64,000 bases of DNA from JASLDZ01 sp964242625 (GTDB taxonomy: Bacteria > Pseudomonadota > Alphaproteobacteria > Caulobacterales > Caulobacteraceae). The position numbers were made by a program, and so were the translations under genes. The notes beneath the pieces were generated by a model that was not told the DNA's origin, searched no databases, and saw only the letters and a program-made list of their open reading frames with translations. The DNA lies in the NCBI GenBank assembly GCA_964242625.1, contig CAXTAO010000006.1, positions 62,001 to 126,000 of the forward strand. Direction: 5' to 3'. Of the stretch, positions 10,820 through 18,995 are shown in pieces. Position 1 is the first letter of the stretch, and every line of letters begins with the position of its first letter.

Positions 10820-12559
10820 CTACTGCGAGACCCGCAGCGCGCTGATCTGGCCGGCGATGTTGGCGAACGCCTGCTTGAGGTCCGACCCCGACTGCGCCTC
10901 CAGGTACTTCGTCCCCGTCGGCCCCACGTTGTTGGGCGAGGCGCAGGCCTGGAGCATGGCCTTGGTCGGCGCGTCGGTGACGCGCAGCGGCACGGTGTAG
11001 AGGATCACCCCCGCCGCCTGCATGTTGCGGCACAGCCGGACCAGCCGGTCGTTCATGGAGGATGCGGGATCGGTGGTGTCGCCGTTGCCGACGTCGCCCG
11101 TCGCCGCACCGTCCTTGGCGATCCGCTTCTGCCAGACGTAGCCGTAGCCGGTGTAGGAGCTGTAGTCGCCGTTGGGGTGCTGCGGCGTGGTGCACGTGGC
11201 TGTCGTGCCGGTGGCCACCCCGGCGGTGTAGGTCCAACAGCCGTAGTTGTAGCCGGTGTTGTACGTGTTGGAGCCGTCCGTCACCAGCACCGCGATCTTG
11301 TAGGTGTTCGGCGTGTTGTAGGCGACGGCGTTCGAGAACGGCATGTTCGGCGACAGCATGTACCATCCCCAGGCCAAGCCGAACGGGATGTGCGTGTTGC
11401 CAGCGGGGGCCAGCGCATTGATGGCCGACTTGACGCCGCTGTAGTCGGTGGAGAGCGGCTGGGCGAAGACGTTGGGGCAATCCTGGTTCGGGCCCCAATC
11501 GCTGTTGTCGAGGCCCCAATAGTTTGTGCGTGGCTTATGCGGCGTTCCGAGGTACTTGGTCTGATCCGCCTGGCGCGAGTACCACGTCGAGGCTGGCCCC
11601 GTGACGGTGTCGTAGAGATAATTGTTGCCGTACAGGTCCGGCGAGCCCGACTGTCCGATGTAGGTGTAGTCGGGTTCGTCGGGCGCGAAGTACGGCACGA
11701 ACAACGTCTTCGGCGTCGCCAGGCTCGGGCCCGTGTCGTTGACGTCGTAGGGCATGGGGCGGCTCTCGACGCAGCCCGCCCACTGCATGTTCATCTGCTT
11801 GAGCAGGGTGAATCGGTTCACCCCCGGCAAGGTGTCGTTGTCATAGGGCGAGGTGCCCGGCATCCAAAGCGGATAGCTGGTCGGCTGCTGAGGATCGAGC
11901 TTAGGCGCCAGGTTCTTGATGTTCACGTAGGTGGCGAACGGCACCATCGCGACCTTGAAAGCGTCGGCTTGGCCGCTGGCGGTCGCCGAGGCGGAGAGCG
12001 CGTCGATCAGGGTGGTGGCCGCCGTCTTGAGCGTGGCCGCCTTGGTCGAGCCCGAGCCGTCGGACTCGGTCATGGAGCCCGTGTTGTCCAAAACGAGGGC
12101 GAGCTCGACCTTCTTCAGCGCGCGCTTCACGGTGGACGACACGCGCACGTGCATCTTGGGCAGCTGCATCATCGCGCCGAGCGTGGTGGTGACGTCGGTG
12201 GTGGCCGCGACCACCACCTGGGTGGCGTCGGCGGTGGGCGAGACCACCGGCGTCGACGCGTCGCTGCGGGCGAAGTTGGCGCGCACCCAGGCGTCGGCCT
12301 GGCTCTGCAGCACGGGCGCTGTCTGGGTGGCGTAGGGCTGGCGGGCGAGCGCCAGCGCGGCGTTGTCGGTGGCGGACTGCAGGTCGTTGCGCGCGGTCAG
12401 CATGCGCGAGACGTCCACCCCCACCCCGGCGGCGAAGATCAGGGGCACGGCCGAGACCGCCAGCATGGTGGCGAAGCCGCCGCGCGTGTCCCGCGCGAAG
12501 CGCCGCAGGAAGCCCATCCGCAGGCTCCGCCGCCCTTCGCCGTCTCCCCTGATCGCCAT
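10820..12559 (-). CDS. TadG-like pilus-associated protein with VWA domain
   Basis: A 579-aa exported protein from ATG 12559 (an internal ATG at 12517 is also plausible). The N-terminus RFARDTRGGFATMLAVSAVPLIF is a TadE/TadG-type (pseudopilin-like) signal and membrane segment, followed by DVSRMLTARNDLQSATDNAAL, typical of putative Flp pilus-assembly TadG proteins. A von Willebrand A domain begins near LALVLDNTGSMTESD, giving a MIDAS-like metal site (D-x-T-x-S), and continues to the C-terminus. The middle holds long Gly/Tyr/Asn/Pro-rich stretches. The main cpa/tad cluster is 45 kb away in this window, so this gene is an outlier of that system. Probably surface-exposed. Confidence 0.85.
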   Translation of the reverse strand: MAIRGDGEGRRSLRMGFLRRFARDTRGGFATMLAVSAVPLIFAAGVGVDVSRMLTARNDLQSATDNAALALARQPYATQTAPVLQSQADAWVRANFARSDASTPVVSPTADATQVVVAATTDVTTTLGAMMQLPKMHVRVSSTVKRALKKVELALVLDNTGSMTESDGSGSTKAATLKTAATTLIDALSASATASGQADAFKVAMVPFATYVNIKNLAPKLDPQQPTSYPLWMPGTSPYDNDTLPGVNRFTLLKQMNMQWAGCVESRPMPYDVNDTGPSLATPKTLFVPYFAPDEPDYTYIGQSGSPDLYGNNYLYDTVTGPASTWYSRQADQTKYLGTPHKPRTNYWGLDNSDWGPNQDCPNVFAQPLSTDYSGVKSAINALAPAGNTHIPFGLAWGWYMLSPNMPFSNAVAYNTPNTYKIAVLVTDGSNTYNTGYNYGCWTYTAGVATGTTATCTTPQHPNGDYSSYTGYGYVWQKRIAKDGAATGDVGNGDTTDPASSMNDRLVRLCRNMQAAGVILYTVPLRVTDAPTKAMLQACASPNNVGPTGTKYLEAQSGSDLKQAFANIAGQISALRVSQ

Positions 12560-12701
12560 GGCTGTGCCTGTCGTCCTCGCGCCGAGACCGCAGCCCGGCG
12601 CCTGCACGCTAGGCGGCGGCGGTAAAGAAATGAGGCAGGGGAAGCGGTTAACGGGCGTTAGGCGCCCCGGAGCCCTCGGACGCCCCTCGGGCGCGAGGGG
12701 C

Positions 12702-13697
12702 TCAGTCCAGCCCGACGATGCCGCCCGCTCCGGCCTCGTCCAGCCACAGCGCCCGGGCGCCGTCGGGCGACAGGGCGAGGGCGGTGACGGGCGCCTCGCC
12801 GCCCTCGCGCACGATCGTGCGGCGCGAGGTCTGCAGGTCGGCGCACCAGACCTGGCCGTCGTCGCGCCCGGCCGCGAGCCGCGGGCCCGCCCCCGCCACG
12901 CGCGTCACGAGCGGCGGACGACCCTGCGGCGGCGCGTCGGGGCCGCCGATCTCCACCGCGTCCTTCCCCATGGGGCCGTTCGCGCCGGCGAAGGGCCAGA
13001 GGACCGCCCCCGCCGCCCCCGCCGTCGCCAGGAGCGCGCCCTTGGAGAGCCAGGCCGTGCTGCGCACCTTGGACGGATAGCCCGACATGCGCATGTCCTT
13101 GGCGTCGGCGAGCCGCCAGCCGTGGAGGTCGGCCTCCTGCATGGCCGAGACCACGTATCGCCCGTCGGGGCTCCACCACACCCCCGTGTGGCTGCCCGCC
13201 CAGGTGAGCGAGACGGGCGTCTGCTCGGCCACCCGACCCCACCACAGGCGCACGCCGCCGTAGGTGGCCGCCGCGATCCGCCGGCCCTTGGAATCGAAGG
13301 CTATGTCGGCCACCGCGCGGGGGTGGGCGAAGCGACGCGCGAAGGCGGGGTCGCCGGCGTCGCGCACGTGGAGGTCGCGGCCGGCGGCGAAGGCGACCAG
13401 CCCGGAGGCCGAGGAGGCCGCCAGCGCATCCACCCAGCGCCCGCCCGTGTGCGCGACCTCCACGCCCGAGCCGTCCGGCCGCGACCAGACGAGCCGCCCG
13501 TCGTCGCCGCCGGTGAGCACGCCCTCACCGGAGGGATGCGCCGCCGCGCAGAGCACCGCGCCGTCGTGCGCCTCCACCTCCGCCTCGCCCTCGAAGCGCA
13601 CGCGCCCGTCACCCAGCGCCACGGCCCAGCCGCCCGCGGTCCACAGCGCCGCCGCGCCATAGGCGTCGAGCGCGAACTCCTGGAGGGGGCCGGCCAT
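12702..13697 (-). CDS. WD40-repeat beta-propeller protein
   Basis: A 331-aa protein made of WD40-like blades: HDGAVLCAAAHPSGEGVLTGG, GLVAFAAGRDLHVRDAG, GVWWSPDGRYVVSAMQEADL and VTALALSPDGARALWLDEAG each carry the strand pattern with DG turns, enough for about seven blades. No signal peptide, so it is cytoplasmic. It has no catalytic motif; such proteins scaffold interactions. In alphaproteobacteria, WD40 proteins of this size are often encoded beside COG0523 (CobW-like) GTPases. Here such a GTPase gene lies 0.6 kb upstream on the same strand, with exbD on the other strand between them. A metal-homeostasis link is therefore suggested but not shown. Confidence 0.75.
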   Translation of the reverse strand: MAGPLQEFALDAYGAAALWTAGGWAVALGDGRVRFEGEAEVEAHDGAVLCAAAHPSGEGVLTGGDDGRLVWSRPDGSGVEVAHTGGRWVDALAASSASGLVAFAAGRDLHVRDAGDPAFARRFAHPRAVADIAFDSKGRRIAAATYGGVRLWWGRVAEQTPVSLTWAGSHTGVWWSPDGRYVVSAMQEADLHGWRLADAKDMRMSGYPSKVRSTAWLSKGALLATAGAAGAVLWPFAGANGPMGKDAVEIGGPDAPPQGRPPLVTRVAGAGPRLAAGRDDGQVWCADLQTSRRTIVREGGEAPVTALALSPDGARALWLDEAGAGGIVGLD

Positions 13698-13810
13698 GGA
13701 GGAGAGCGTCCGCGGGGTGGGGGCGCACGCTTTACTTGACGGTTCGTTGCGGGCAAACCTCGCGGCCTGATCTCGCCGCCGATCCTCGGGCGGCCCCGCG
13801 GAGACCCTCT

Positions 13811-14248
13811 ATGGCGGCCAAGCTTTCCGGATCCGGCGGCGGCGGCCGCTATTCGCTCGGCACCTCGGCCGACATGAACGTCACGCCCATGGTGGACGTG
13901 ATGCTCGTGCTCCTGATCATCTTCATGGTCGCCGCGCCCTTGGCCACCGTGTCGATCAAGCTCGACCTCCCGCCGGCCAACAGCACGCCCAGCGCGGTGA
14001 AGCCCAAGCCGCCGACGGTGATCTCCGTGCAGCAGTCGGGCGAGCTCTACATCGGCCAGACGCACACCACGCTCGACACCCTGGGCGGCGACGTCACCCG
14101 CGCCCTGGCCAGCCCCGACCCGCAGAGCGAGACGGTCTACATCCGCGCCGACAACGAGGTGAAGTACAACCAGTTCATGCAGGTGCTGAACGCCCTGCAG
14201 GACGGCGGTTTCTACCACATCTCGCTGATCACCGAGGACCGCATCTGA
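13811..14248 (+). CDS. exbD: ExbD/TolR-family biopolymer transport protein
   Basis: A 145-aa single-pass inner-membrane protein from ATG 13811. The N-terminus is short and polar, followed by DMNVTPMVDVMLVLLIIFMV with the proton-path Asp at residue 29 inside the membrane helix; the remainder is the periplasmic ExbD/TolR domain. Family members couple proton flow through ExbB/TolQ to TonB or TolA. No exbB, tolQ or tonB gene is next to it, so this is an orphan copy. It runs opposite to both neighbours (WD40 and CobW genes) and ends in a strong hairpin. Confidence 0.9.
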   Translation: MAAKLSGSGGGGRYSLGTSADMNVTPMVDVMLVLLIIFMVAAPLATVSIKLDLPPANSTPSAVKPKPPTVISVQQSGELYIGQTHTTLDTLGGDVTRALASPDPQSETVYIRADNEVKYNQFMQVLNALQDGGFYHISLITEDRI

Positions 14249-14275
14249 TCCGGGCCTAGCTCGGCCCACAGCCTC

Positions 14276-14312
14276 CGAAGGGCCCGCGCCGAACCCCGGC
14301 GCGGGCCCTTCG
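14276..14312. terminator. Strong bidirectional terminator hairpin
   Basis: A perfect 16-bp inverted repeat, CGAAGGGCCCGCGCCG at 14276-14291 pairing with 14297-14312, with a 5-base loop. It lies between the convergent exbD and cobW genes, 27 bases after one stop and 5 bases from the other. There is no long U-run, as is common in very GC-rich genomes. Confidence 0.75.
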
Positions 14313-14317
14313 CGCAT

Positions 14318-15415
14318 CTAGCCGGCGGCGCACGCCTCGAAGCCCGCGCGCAAGCCCGCCTCGTCGAGCCGGCGGCCGATGAAGACGAGCCGGCTCCAGC
14401 GCCGCTCGCCTTCGCGCCAGGGCCGCTGCAGCTCGCCCTCCAGGATCATGTGCACCGCCTGGAAGACGAGGCGGCGATCCTCGCCCGCGACGTCCAGTAT
14501 GCCCTTGGCGCGCAGGATGTCGGGGCCCTGCGCCTGCAGCACGCCCTCCAGCCAGGCGGTGACGCGCCGCCCGTCGAGCGGCCGATCGAGCATCAGGGCC
14601 ACGCCGCGGATCGACTGGTCGGCGTGCGCGTGGCCGCGCGGCCCAGGGTCGGCGTGGTCGTGGTCGTGGTCGTGGCCGTGGTCGCAATGCTCGTCGTGGA
14701 CGTGGCCGGCCTCGCCGTGGGGCGGGTTCAGGAACTCGGGCTCGAGCTCGACGATGCGCTGCAGGTCGAAGGCGCCGCGCCCCAGCACTTCGTCGAGCGG
14801 CACGTTCGCCCGCTCCGCGCGGCGCACGGGAGCCAAGGGGTTCAGCCGCCGCAGCGCCGCCTCCACCTTCGCCAGCGCCGCCCCGTCGACCAGGTCGGTC
14901 TTGTTCAGGATGATCTGGTCGGCGAAGGCCACCTGCTCGCGCGCCTCCTCGCTGTCGGCGAGCCGGTCCAGCACGTGGAGCGCGTCGACCACGGTGGTGA
15001 CGCTGTCCAGCCGCGTGCGCGCTTTCACCTCCTCGTCGACGAAGAAGGTCTGGGCGACGGGCCCTGGGTCGGCCAGTCCGGTCGTCTCCACGATGATGGC
15101 GTCGAAGCCGCGGCGCCCGCCCTGCCGCCGCATCAGGCCGTTGAGGATGCGGATGAGGTCGCCGCGCACGGTGCAGCACACGCAGCCGTTGTTCATCTCG
15201 AACACCTCCTCGTCCGAGTCGACGACGAGGTCGTTGTCGATGCCCACCTCGCCGAACTCGTTGACGATGACCGCGTAGCGGCGGCCGTGGTCCTCGGTGA
15301 GGATGCGGTTCAGGAGCGTGGTCTTGCCGGCCCCGAGGTAGCCGGTGAGCACCGTCACCGGCGTGCGGGTGTCGGGGGCGATCGGGGCGTCGGGGGCGAG
15401 GGCGAGGTCGGTCAT
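14318..15415 (-). CDS. CobW/COG0523-family GTPase, probable metal chaperone
   Basis: From ATG 15415 the protein is 365 aa. The G1/Walker A motif GYLGAGKT is at 25-32, the metal-binding GCVCC motif at 77-81 (family CxCC), and a CobW C-terminal domain follows. Between them is a histidine/aspartate cluster, HVHDEHCDHGHDHDHDH at about 240-260, typical of COG0523 proteins that bind zinc or other transition metals. Family members load or protect metal-dependent proteins, often under Zur control; no clear Zur box was found upstream. The gene converges with exbD across a shared terminator. The metal is a guess from the His-rich loop. Confidence 0.92.
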   Translation of the reverse strand: MTDLALAPDAPIAPDTRTPVTVLTGYLGAGKTTLLNRILTEDHGRRYAVIVNEFGEVGIDNDLVVDSDEEVFEMNNGCVCCTVRGDLIRILNGLMRRQGGRRGFDAIIVETTGLADPGPVAQTFFVDEEVKARTRLDSVTTVVDALHVLDRLADSEEAREQVAFADQIILNKTDLVDGAALAKVEAALRRLNPLAPVRRAERANVPLDEVLGRGAFDLQRIVELEPEFLNPPHGEAGHVHDEHCDHGHDHDHDHADPGPRGHAHADQSIRGVALMLDRPLDGRRVTAWLEGVLQAQGPDILRAKGILDVAGEDRRLVFQAVHMILEGELQRPWREGERRWSRLVFIGRRLDEAGLRAGFEACAAG

Positions 15416-15483
15416 GGCGGGCTCGGGAAGGACGATGGCGACCCGCAAGATGGCGACGTGCCGCGCGCGGGCCAAGCGCGTCC

Positions 15484-15533
15484 GGCGCTTGGTCGGCCGC
15501 CGGGTGGGGCCGCCGTGCTCGGTCGCGTCAAGG
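15484..15533 (+). repeat. 50-bp inverted repeat, left copy
   Basis: This segment matches the reverse complement of 16621-16670 at 45 of 50 positions; the inner 26 bases (ending GTCGCGTCAAGG) are identical. The two copies face each other about 1.09 kb apart and bracket the whole intergenic region plus the HARE-HTH gene. They look like ends of a mobile cassette or members of a dispersed intergenic repeat family. No transposase or target duplication is visible. Confidence 0.8.
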
Positions 15534-15938
15534 CGACCTGCTGCGCAGGAGGCGCGTTCCGCGCCTGCCTTGACCTGCCCTGCGCGCGATGGCTCGGCTG
15601 AAGGCGTCGGGACGCGGGGCGTCCCTCCATCTTGTTCGACAACGCCTCCGGCGGGTCGAACACAGGGCTGTCACATGTGACGGTGGGCGGCTAGGGCGAC
15701 TGTCGAGCCGAGCACCGCCCGCCTGTCGTGGGCTCGGCAGGTACAGCCCTGCGTTCGACGCCGTGGCTTCGACGCCAAGCACGGACGTTACAAGCCACGT
15801 AAGCCCGCTTGAAAACACGCTGCTAGATTTAAAACACGCACGCTTGTCAGCCGCGCGATTCTGCGCCACAACGCCAAACGACCCAGGGGTGGTGCCCTGG
15901 GTCGCCTGAATGGCATCCGCCTAACGTGGGAGGTGAGA
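15534..15938. other. Non-coding stretch with small palindromes, no supported gene
   Basis: No reading frame here has convincing protein character. Visible elements are a hairpin GGGACGC/GCGTCCC at 15609-15625, a perfect 12-bp palindrome GTCACATGTGAC at 15670-15681, and a 10-bp stem CGACCCAGGG/CCCTGGGTCG at 15879-15904 that could be a terminator. Base composition falls towards AT around 15800-15870 (TTGAAAACACG, TAGATTTAAAAC), which is the likeliest place for a promoter of the downstream gene, though no clean -35/-10 pair could be fixed. Confidence 0.5.
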
Positions 15939-15952
15939 ATGACGGTCAAATA

Positions 15953-16030
15953 GGCTGGAGGGGGTCTCTCGACCCCTGATGTCCAGGGCTAGAAGGACCA
16001 GCCGTTCCCGGGCTCTTAGCCAGAGGACGG
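15953..16030 (+). ncRNA. Candidate structured leader RNA upstream of the HARE-HTH gene
   Basis: Within 78 bases four stems can be drawn by eye. An outer stem GGCTGG (15953-15958) pairs with CCAGCC (15998-16003) and encloses GGGGTC/GACCCC (15961-15976) and a small TCC/GGA hairpin. A second unit pairs CCGTTC (16002-16007) with GGACGG (16025-16030) around GGCT/AGCC (16011-16021). The two units compete for 16002-16003, which would suit a switch. A four-codon frame (ATG at 15939, MTVK) with a strong AGGTGAG ribosome site ends exactly where the structure begins. It matches no RNA family I recognise. Confidence 0.35.
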
Positions 16031-16062
16031 CACCCTTCTTCGCGATTTGAAGGGAAAAGTCA

Positions 16063-16569
16063 ATGCCGAACCCGGCTGCCAGCGATCCATACGAGGTCGT
16101 CCTCAGCGATCTTCGCGCTCAACGTGAGCGCATTGGCCACGCGATCGCAGCGCTTGAAGCGCTACGAGGAAACCAGCCTACGGCGCCAGCGCCGACGCCC
16201 GCGCAGGGCCCTTTTACGGGCATGTCCATTCATGAAGCTGCGAAGGCCGTGCTGGCTGAGGCTGGGAAGCCGTTAGGGAATGTGGACATCACGACCCGCA
16301 TCCTCGATGGCGGGTTGGAGATGAAGTCCGCAGATCCGGTCAACACCGTAGGCGCGGTACTTACGCGGCGCGCGGCGGCTAGCAGTGATCTTGTGAAGGT
16401 TGGGCGCGGCGTGTGGGCTCTGCCGGAGTGGAGCGAAGAGGCAACACCCGTGAGCGCTCCGGCCCCGCCTCCAGGCTGGGGACCGCCAAGTCCGGAACCA
16501 GCGAAGCCGAGCCAGATGAGCGGATGGCCTGTCCCTGACGATTGGGGCCGCGCAATCAAGTCGAACTAA
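16063..16569 (+). CDS. HARE-HTH (winged-helix) domain protein
   Basis: A 168-aa protein from ATG 16063, which follows the ribosome site GAAGGGAAAAG. The first 45 residues are a probable helix (DLRAQRERIGHAIAALEAL) and a Pro/Ala linker. Residues about 54-125 match the HARE-HTH pattern: MSIHEAAKAVLAEAGKPL, then NVDITTRILDGGLEMKS, then VKVGRGVWAL. HARE-HTH domains occur in ASXL proteins and restriction endonucleases and are thought to bind DNA or modified DNA. The C-terminus is Pro-rich. Composition is less GC-rich than its neighbours, and the gene sits inside 50-bp inverted repeats, so recent transfer is likely. Function unknown. Confidence 0.78.
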   Translation: MPNPAASDPYEVVLSDLRAQRERIGHAIAALEALRGNQPTAPAPTPAQGPFTGMSIHEAAKAVLAEAGKPLGNVDITTRILDGGLEMKSADPVNTVGAVLTRRAAASSDLVKVGRGVWALPEWSEEATPVSAPAPPPGWGPPSPEPAKPSQMSGWPVPDDWGRAIKSN

Positions 16570-16620
16570 TCTAACGGCTCTGGCGCTAAATGAAACTGAG
16601 ACACTACCGCCGAAGGCGTC

Positions 16621-16670
16621 CCTTGACGCGACCGAGCACGGCGGCCGCACCCGGCGTCCGGCCAAATGCC
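16621..16670 (-). repeat. 50-bp inverted repeat, right copy
   Basis: Reverse-complement partner of 15484-15533 (45/50 identical). It begins 51 bases after the HARE-HTH stop and ends 8 bases before the end of the converging methyltransferase gene. A terminal-inverted-repeat reading would make the intervening 1.1 kb a cassette; alternatively both are copies of a dispersed intergenic repeat. Confidence 0.8.
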
Positions 16671-16678
16671 CGCACCCC

Positions 16679-17755
16679 TCACCCCTTCCGCAGCAACAAC
16701 GCCTTGGTCAGGAACGCACCGTCCGCCGCCTCCAGCGCGAGCCCCTCCGCGGCGAACAGCGCCGGCAGGTCCTCCGCCTGATAGCTCGCGTAGAACGGCT
16801 CGTGGAAGTAGGCCGGGAAGGCCTGCAGCATGCGGGTGAGCTCGGGCTCGTCGGCCGACTGCACCGAGTCCGCGAAGGCGAGGACGCCGCCGGGCTTCAG
16901 CACGCGGCCGAACTCGGCGGCGACCTGGCGGCGCACCTTGGGCGGCAGCTCGTGGAACAGATAGACGGTGGTCACCGCGTCCAGGCTCGCGTCGGCGAAG
17001 GGCAGGCGCTCGGCGAAGCCCTGCACCACGGGCGCGCCGCTGCGCCGCCGCGCTTCGCCGAGGTAGGGCGCCGAAAGGTCGAGCCCCGCGATCTCCGCCC
17101 GGGGGAAGGCGGAGCGCAGGTCGACGAGGAAGCTCCCCGCGCCGCACGCCACGTCCACCACCCGGCGGCCGCGGTGGTCCTCGCCCCGCCAGGCGCGTGC
17201 GAGGAGGGCGAGCGCGCGGCGGCGCATGGCCCCGGCCGCGCCGGCGAACAGCGCCTCCACCTGAGCCTCGTAGCGGCGCGCGCTCTCCGCGGTGAACCAG
17301 CCGCCCGACTGGTAGTGGAAGTTCTGGCGGTAGTAGGGGGGAAACGCCGCCCCCTCCTCCGCCGTCTCGCGCCGCACCTCCACGCCGTCCGCGCGACGAC
17401 GCCGGCGGTCCACCTCCAGCGCGTCCTGCAGGAAGTCGAAGGAGCGCTCGACCGCGCGGGCGGGACCACCGCGCGCACCGCCGGCGGGGGTGGGATAAAG
17501 CCCCTCCGCCACGTCCTGCGCCTCCTTGGCGAAGGCGGAGGCGTAGGCGCGGCGCAGGTGGCCCGGGCTCGGCGGCGGGGCGTCGACCCCGCGCGGCGCG
17601 GACGGCTCGTCGTAGGGGCGGGTCAGCGTGCGCGCGGCCAGCCCGTTGGCCGCCCACCACGCCGCCTTGACCGCCTGTCCGGCGCGCAGCGCCACGAGGT
17701 CGCCCGCGAAGGCGGGACGCGCGGACGCGCGGGGGCGGTCGAGAACCTCGGCCAT
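16679..17755 (-). CDS. SAM-dependent methyltransferase (class I)
   Basis: A 358-aa protein from ATG 17755, which follows a strong GAGGAG site. The N-terminal 180 residues are family-specific (with YYRQNFHYQSGGWFTAESA), and a Rossmann-type methyltransferase domain begins with the SAM-binding motif VVDVACGAGSFLVDL at about 205, then AGLDLSAPYL, ERLPFADASLDAV and GRVLKPGGVLAFADS. The order matches ubiE-like small-molecule methyltransferases, but the substrate is not evident. It lies 13 bases after the RNA methyltransferase gene and is probably translated from the same mRNA. Confidence 0.85.
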   Translation of the reverse strand: MAEVLDRPRASARPAFAGDLVALRAGQAVKAAWWAANGLAARTLTRPYDEPSAPRGVDAPPPSPGHLRRAYASAFAKEAQDVAEGLYPTPAGGARGGPARAVERSFDFLQDALEVDRRRRRADGVEVRRETAEEGAAFPPYYRQNFHYQSGGWFTAESARRYEAQVEALFAGAAGAMRRRALALLARAWRGEDHRGRRVVDVACGAGSFLVDLRSAFPRAEIAGLDLSAPYLGEARRRSGAPVVQGFAERLPFADASLDAVTTVYLFHELPPKVRRQVAAEFGRVLKPGGVLAFADSVQSADEPELTRMLQAFPAYFHEPFYASYQAEDLPALFAAEGLALEAADGAFLTKALLLRKG

Positions 17756-17768
17756 GGAACGCGGCTCC

Positions 17769-18995
17769 TCAGCGGCTGAACACGCCAACGAGCTCGATAT
17801 GGGGGGACCACAGGAACTGATCCACCGGCAGCACGCGATCCAATCGCCAGCCGCCGCCCGCAAGGATGGCCGCGTCCCGCGCGAAGGTCTGCGGGTTGCA
17901 CGAGACGCCCACGCACACGGCGGGGCCGCGCGAGCGCGCGATCTCGCCCGCCTGCTCGGGCGCGCCCGCGCGGGGCGGGTCGAACAGCACGGCGTCCACC
18001 CGGTCGAGCTCGGAGGCCAGCATGGGGCGGCGCTGGAGGTCGCGGGCCTCGGCGCGGACCGACTTCAGCCCCGGCGCGGTGGCCAGCCCCGCCTGCAGCG
18101 CGCCGACGGCGGCGGCCGAGGCGTCGTAGGCCAGGACGGTGGCGCGCTCGGCCAAGCGGAAGCTGAAGGCGCCCGCCCCGCAGAACAGGTCGGCCGCGCG
18201 GGTGGCGGGCCCCAGCGCCTCCCCCGCGAAGTCGGCCATGGCGGCCTCGGCGTCGGCGCAGGCCTGGAGGAAGCTCCCCGGCGGCAGCGCCACGCGCGCC
18301 CGGCCGAAGCGCACCACCGCCTCCCGCGCGCCGTAGAGCACCTCGCCGGACAGCGTCACCCGCGCGAGGTCGGCCGCCCGCGCCGCCTCCGCCACGCGCA
18401 CCCGCGCGTCGGCGGAGAGGCCGCCCGCCTTCGCCTCGACGCCCGTCACGTCCACGTCGAGCCCGGTGTCGGTCGCGGTGACGTGCAAGGTCGGCGCCGA
18501 CTTCGGGTGCTCCAGGAGCGGCGCCGCCAGCCGGCGCAGGGCGGGAAGCGCGTCCACGAGCACGGGCCGGCTGATCGGACACACGTCGATCGGCGTGAGC
18601 GACCACGAGCGCCGCGCCTTGAAGCCGAGGAGCGCCTCGTCGCGGCGGGGCCCGCGCCGGGCGTGCAGCGCGATGCGCCGCCGTGCGCCGGGCGGGCTCG
18701 CGTAAGGCGGGGCGAAAGGGGCCTCCAGCCCCTCGCGGGCCAGCGCCAGGCGCACGCCCCCCACCTTCCAGGCGAGGTAGGGTTCATGGGCCCAGTGCTG
18801 CAGCGCGCAGCCGCCGCACGCGCCAAAGTGCGGACAGGGCGGCGCCCTGCGCTCGGGCGAGGCCTCGAGCACCGCCTGCAGCTCGCCGCGACCGGCCGCC
18901 ACGCGCGCCTGCACCCGCTCGCCCGGCAACGTCAGGCCGACGTGCGCGCCGCCCATGGTGCGGCCCTCGCCCTGGGCCCCCATAGCCTCGATCAC
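17769..18995 (-). CDS. RlmD/TrmA-type 23S rRNA or tRNA (uracil-5) methyltransferase
   Basis: A 408-aa class I RNA m5U methyltransferase. It has the iron-sulfur cluster cysteines C54, C60 and C63 in CPHFGACGGC, with a fourth in DVCPISRP, the SAM motif ADLFCGAGAFSF, DPPRAG, and the catalytic cysteine motif VSCNPQTFARD. These residues define the RumA/RlmC/RlmD/TrmA group; which uridine it modifies cannot be read from the sequence. The N-terminal TRAM-like segment is short, and the GTG start at 18995 may be preceded by a few more residues. Followed 13 bases later by another methyltransferase gene. Confidence 0.93.
   Translation of the reverse strand: MIEAMGAQGEGRTMGGAHVGLTLPGERVQARVAAGRGELQAVLEASPERRAPPCPHFGACGGCALQHWAHEPYLAWKVGGVRLALAREGLEAPFAPPYASPPGARRRIALHARRGPRRDEALLGFKARRSWSLTPIDVCPISRPVLVDALPALRRLAAPLLEHPKSAPTLHVTATDTGLDVDVTGVEAKAGGLSADARVRVAEAARAADLARVTLSGEVLYGAREAVVRFGRARVALPPGSFLQACADAEAAMADFAGEALGPATRAADLFCGAGAFSFRLAERATVLAYDASAAAVGALQAGLATAPGLKSVRAEARDLQRRPMLASELDRVDAVLFDPPRAGAPEQAGEIARSRGPAVCVGVSCNPQTFARDAAILAGGGWRLDRVLPVDQFLWSPHIELVGVFSR

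Noticed and set aside
15589..15909. Plus-strand frame of about 106 codons between cobW and the HARE gene
   Set aside because: No motif, no good ribosome site and no composition signal of a protein; the interval is better explained as non-coding.
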